Positions 63,708 to 64,000 of a stretch of 64,000 bases of DNA are shown here, in pieces. Below the pieces are notes generated by a model that saw nothing but the letters and a program-made list of their open reading frames with translations, was not told where the DNA came from and did no database searches. How positions within the stretch are numbered: the first letter of the stretch is position 1; the number at the start of each line of letters is the position of its first letter. The DNA comes from CBDESN01 sp965242495 (lineage in GTDB: Bacteria; Pseudomonadota; Alphaproteobacteria; MPNO01): positions 2,232,001 to 2,296,000 of the forward strand of contig OZ251446.1 in the NCBI GenBank assembly GCA_965242495.1, written 5' to 3'. Both the position numbers and the translations under genes were made by a program.

Positions 63708-64000
63708 TCAAGTCTCGGGGGCGCGGCGCAGGCGGACGGCGCGAGCGGCGTGGCGGGGCAGGAAATGCTTCCGGTAGACCAGCCAGCGATGGCTTGGCCG
63801 GGCGATCATCGCCTCGTCCTTGCCGCGGGCGATGGCGGCCAGGATGCGCCGCGCCGCGTCGGGCGGGGCCATGCCGTCGGCGATGAACGGATCCATCTTG
63901 CCATAGGCCCGCCCGTCGCCGCGCCTGGCGTTGACGGTGATCCGGGTGCGGACGGCCCCGAGCACGATCAGGGTGACTCCGACGCCGTGCGGCCAAAGCT
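63708..64000 (-). CDS. SDR family oxidoreductase, C-terminal part
   Basis: The frame is open to the right edge. The visible 96 residues read LWPHGVGVTLIVLGAVRTRI, DPFIADGMAPPDAARRI and a basic C-terminal segment with RKHFLP, the end of an SDR of the DhrS7/short-chain lipid-associated type. The cofactor loop and active-site Tyr-Lys lie outside the window. The gene stops 23 bp before the upstream end of aacS. Confidence 0.75.
   Translation of the reverse strand, partial: LWPHGVGVTLIVLGAVRTRITVNARRGDGRAYGKMDPFIADGMAPPDAARRILAAIARGKDEAMIARPSHRWLVYRKHFLPRHAARAVRLRRAPET

Overview
The window is about 64 kb of very GC-rich DNA (roughly 70% by eye) with tightly packed genes and many ATGA or GTGA start/stop overlaps. 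The gene content points to an alphaproteobacterium, most likely Rhodospirillales-like: hemF next to petABC of the bc1 complex, aroA-cmk-rpsA near a FYDLN-acid (TIGR02300) gene and tRNA-Ala, an alphaproteobacterial-type short rpmJ, an IalB-type exported domain and glcDEF. The exact taxon is inference. Most of the window is ordinary chromosome; the unusual material is concentrated in a few repeat-rich patches.

Layout: (1) 1-1743: end of a ThDP-dependent decarboxylase, a small lipoprotein and an FkbM fragment. (2) 1820-7560: a translationally coupled methionine operon, ArsR-methyltransferase regulator, metF, metH, with a palindromic operator. (3) 7560-12690: an accessory island with a fused nuclease-methyltransferase restriction enzyme, an upstream hairpin and a composite repeat block. 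(4) 12691-16735: an EndoQ-like PHP endonuclease, an amidohydrolase, and the remains of recJ and of an Rpn-type nuclease cut by a MITE-like element. (5) 16736-25730: rpmJ, glcDEF plus a TPR protein, an amidohydrolase with a ThDP enzyme, and MmgE/PrpD. (6) 25785-29364: a four-gene operon (glycosyltransferase, CMP-sugar synthetase-like, D-hydroxyacid dehydrogenase, SDR) with a second MITE copy at its 5' end. (7) 29509-34100: SufE, then a Rieske oxygenase, a ThDP lyase and a formyl-CoA transferase. (8) 34113-41775: hemF, petABC, then mtnP-mtnA and a fused class II aldolase/SDR, which reads as a 5'-methylthioadenosine/5'-deoxyadenosine salvage route ending in DHAP. (9) 41866-44112: a YrdC-domain protein, TrmO and an ornithine cyclodeaminase-like enzyme in one operon. 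(10) 44140-46020: a foreign patch with a broken IS1595-type transposase, an AT-rich double-XRE/GIY-YIG nuclease gene and a detached ClpA tail. (11) 46024-56784: a PqiA-like membrane protein, a VOC protein, a Slam/TbpB-like surface lipoprotein, rpsA-cmk-aroA, a TRAP transporter, the FYDLN-acid gene and tRNA-Ala(GGC). (12) 56805-64000: a MITE fragment, a DUF1640 remnant, an SDR, an RNA methyltransferase fused in frame to an IalB domain, a methyltransferase, a sirtuin, an AhpD-like protein, acetoacetyl-CoA ligase and a partial SDR.

The strongest candidates for something not previously described are the MTA/5'-deoxyadenosine salvage operon ending in a fused aldolase-dehydrogenase, the XRE-XRE-GIY-YIG nuclease coupled to a free ClpA C-terminal tail in transferred AT-rich DNA, the in-frame fusion of a SpoU-type RNA methyltransferase to an exported IalB domain, and an EndoQ-type DNA repair nuclease in a proteobacterium. 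A family of roughly 217-bp MITE-like elements with TGTCCTGG ends has left two near-complete copies, one partial copy and several solo ends, and one copy has disrupted a gene.
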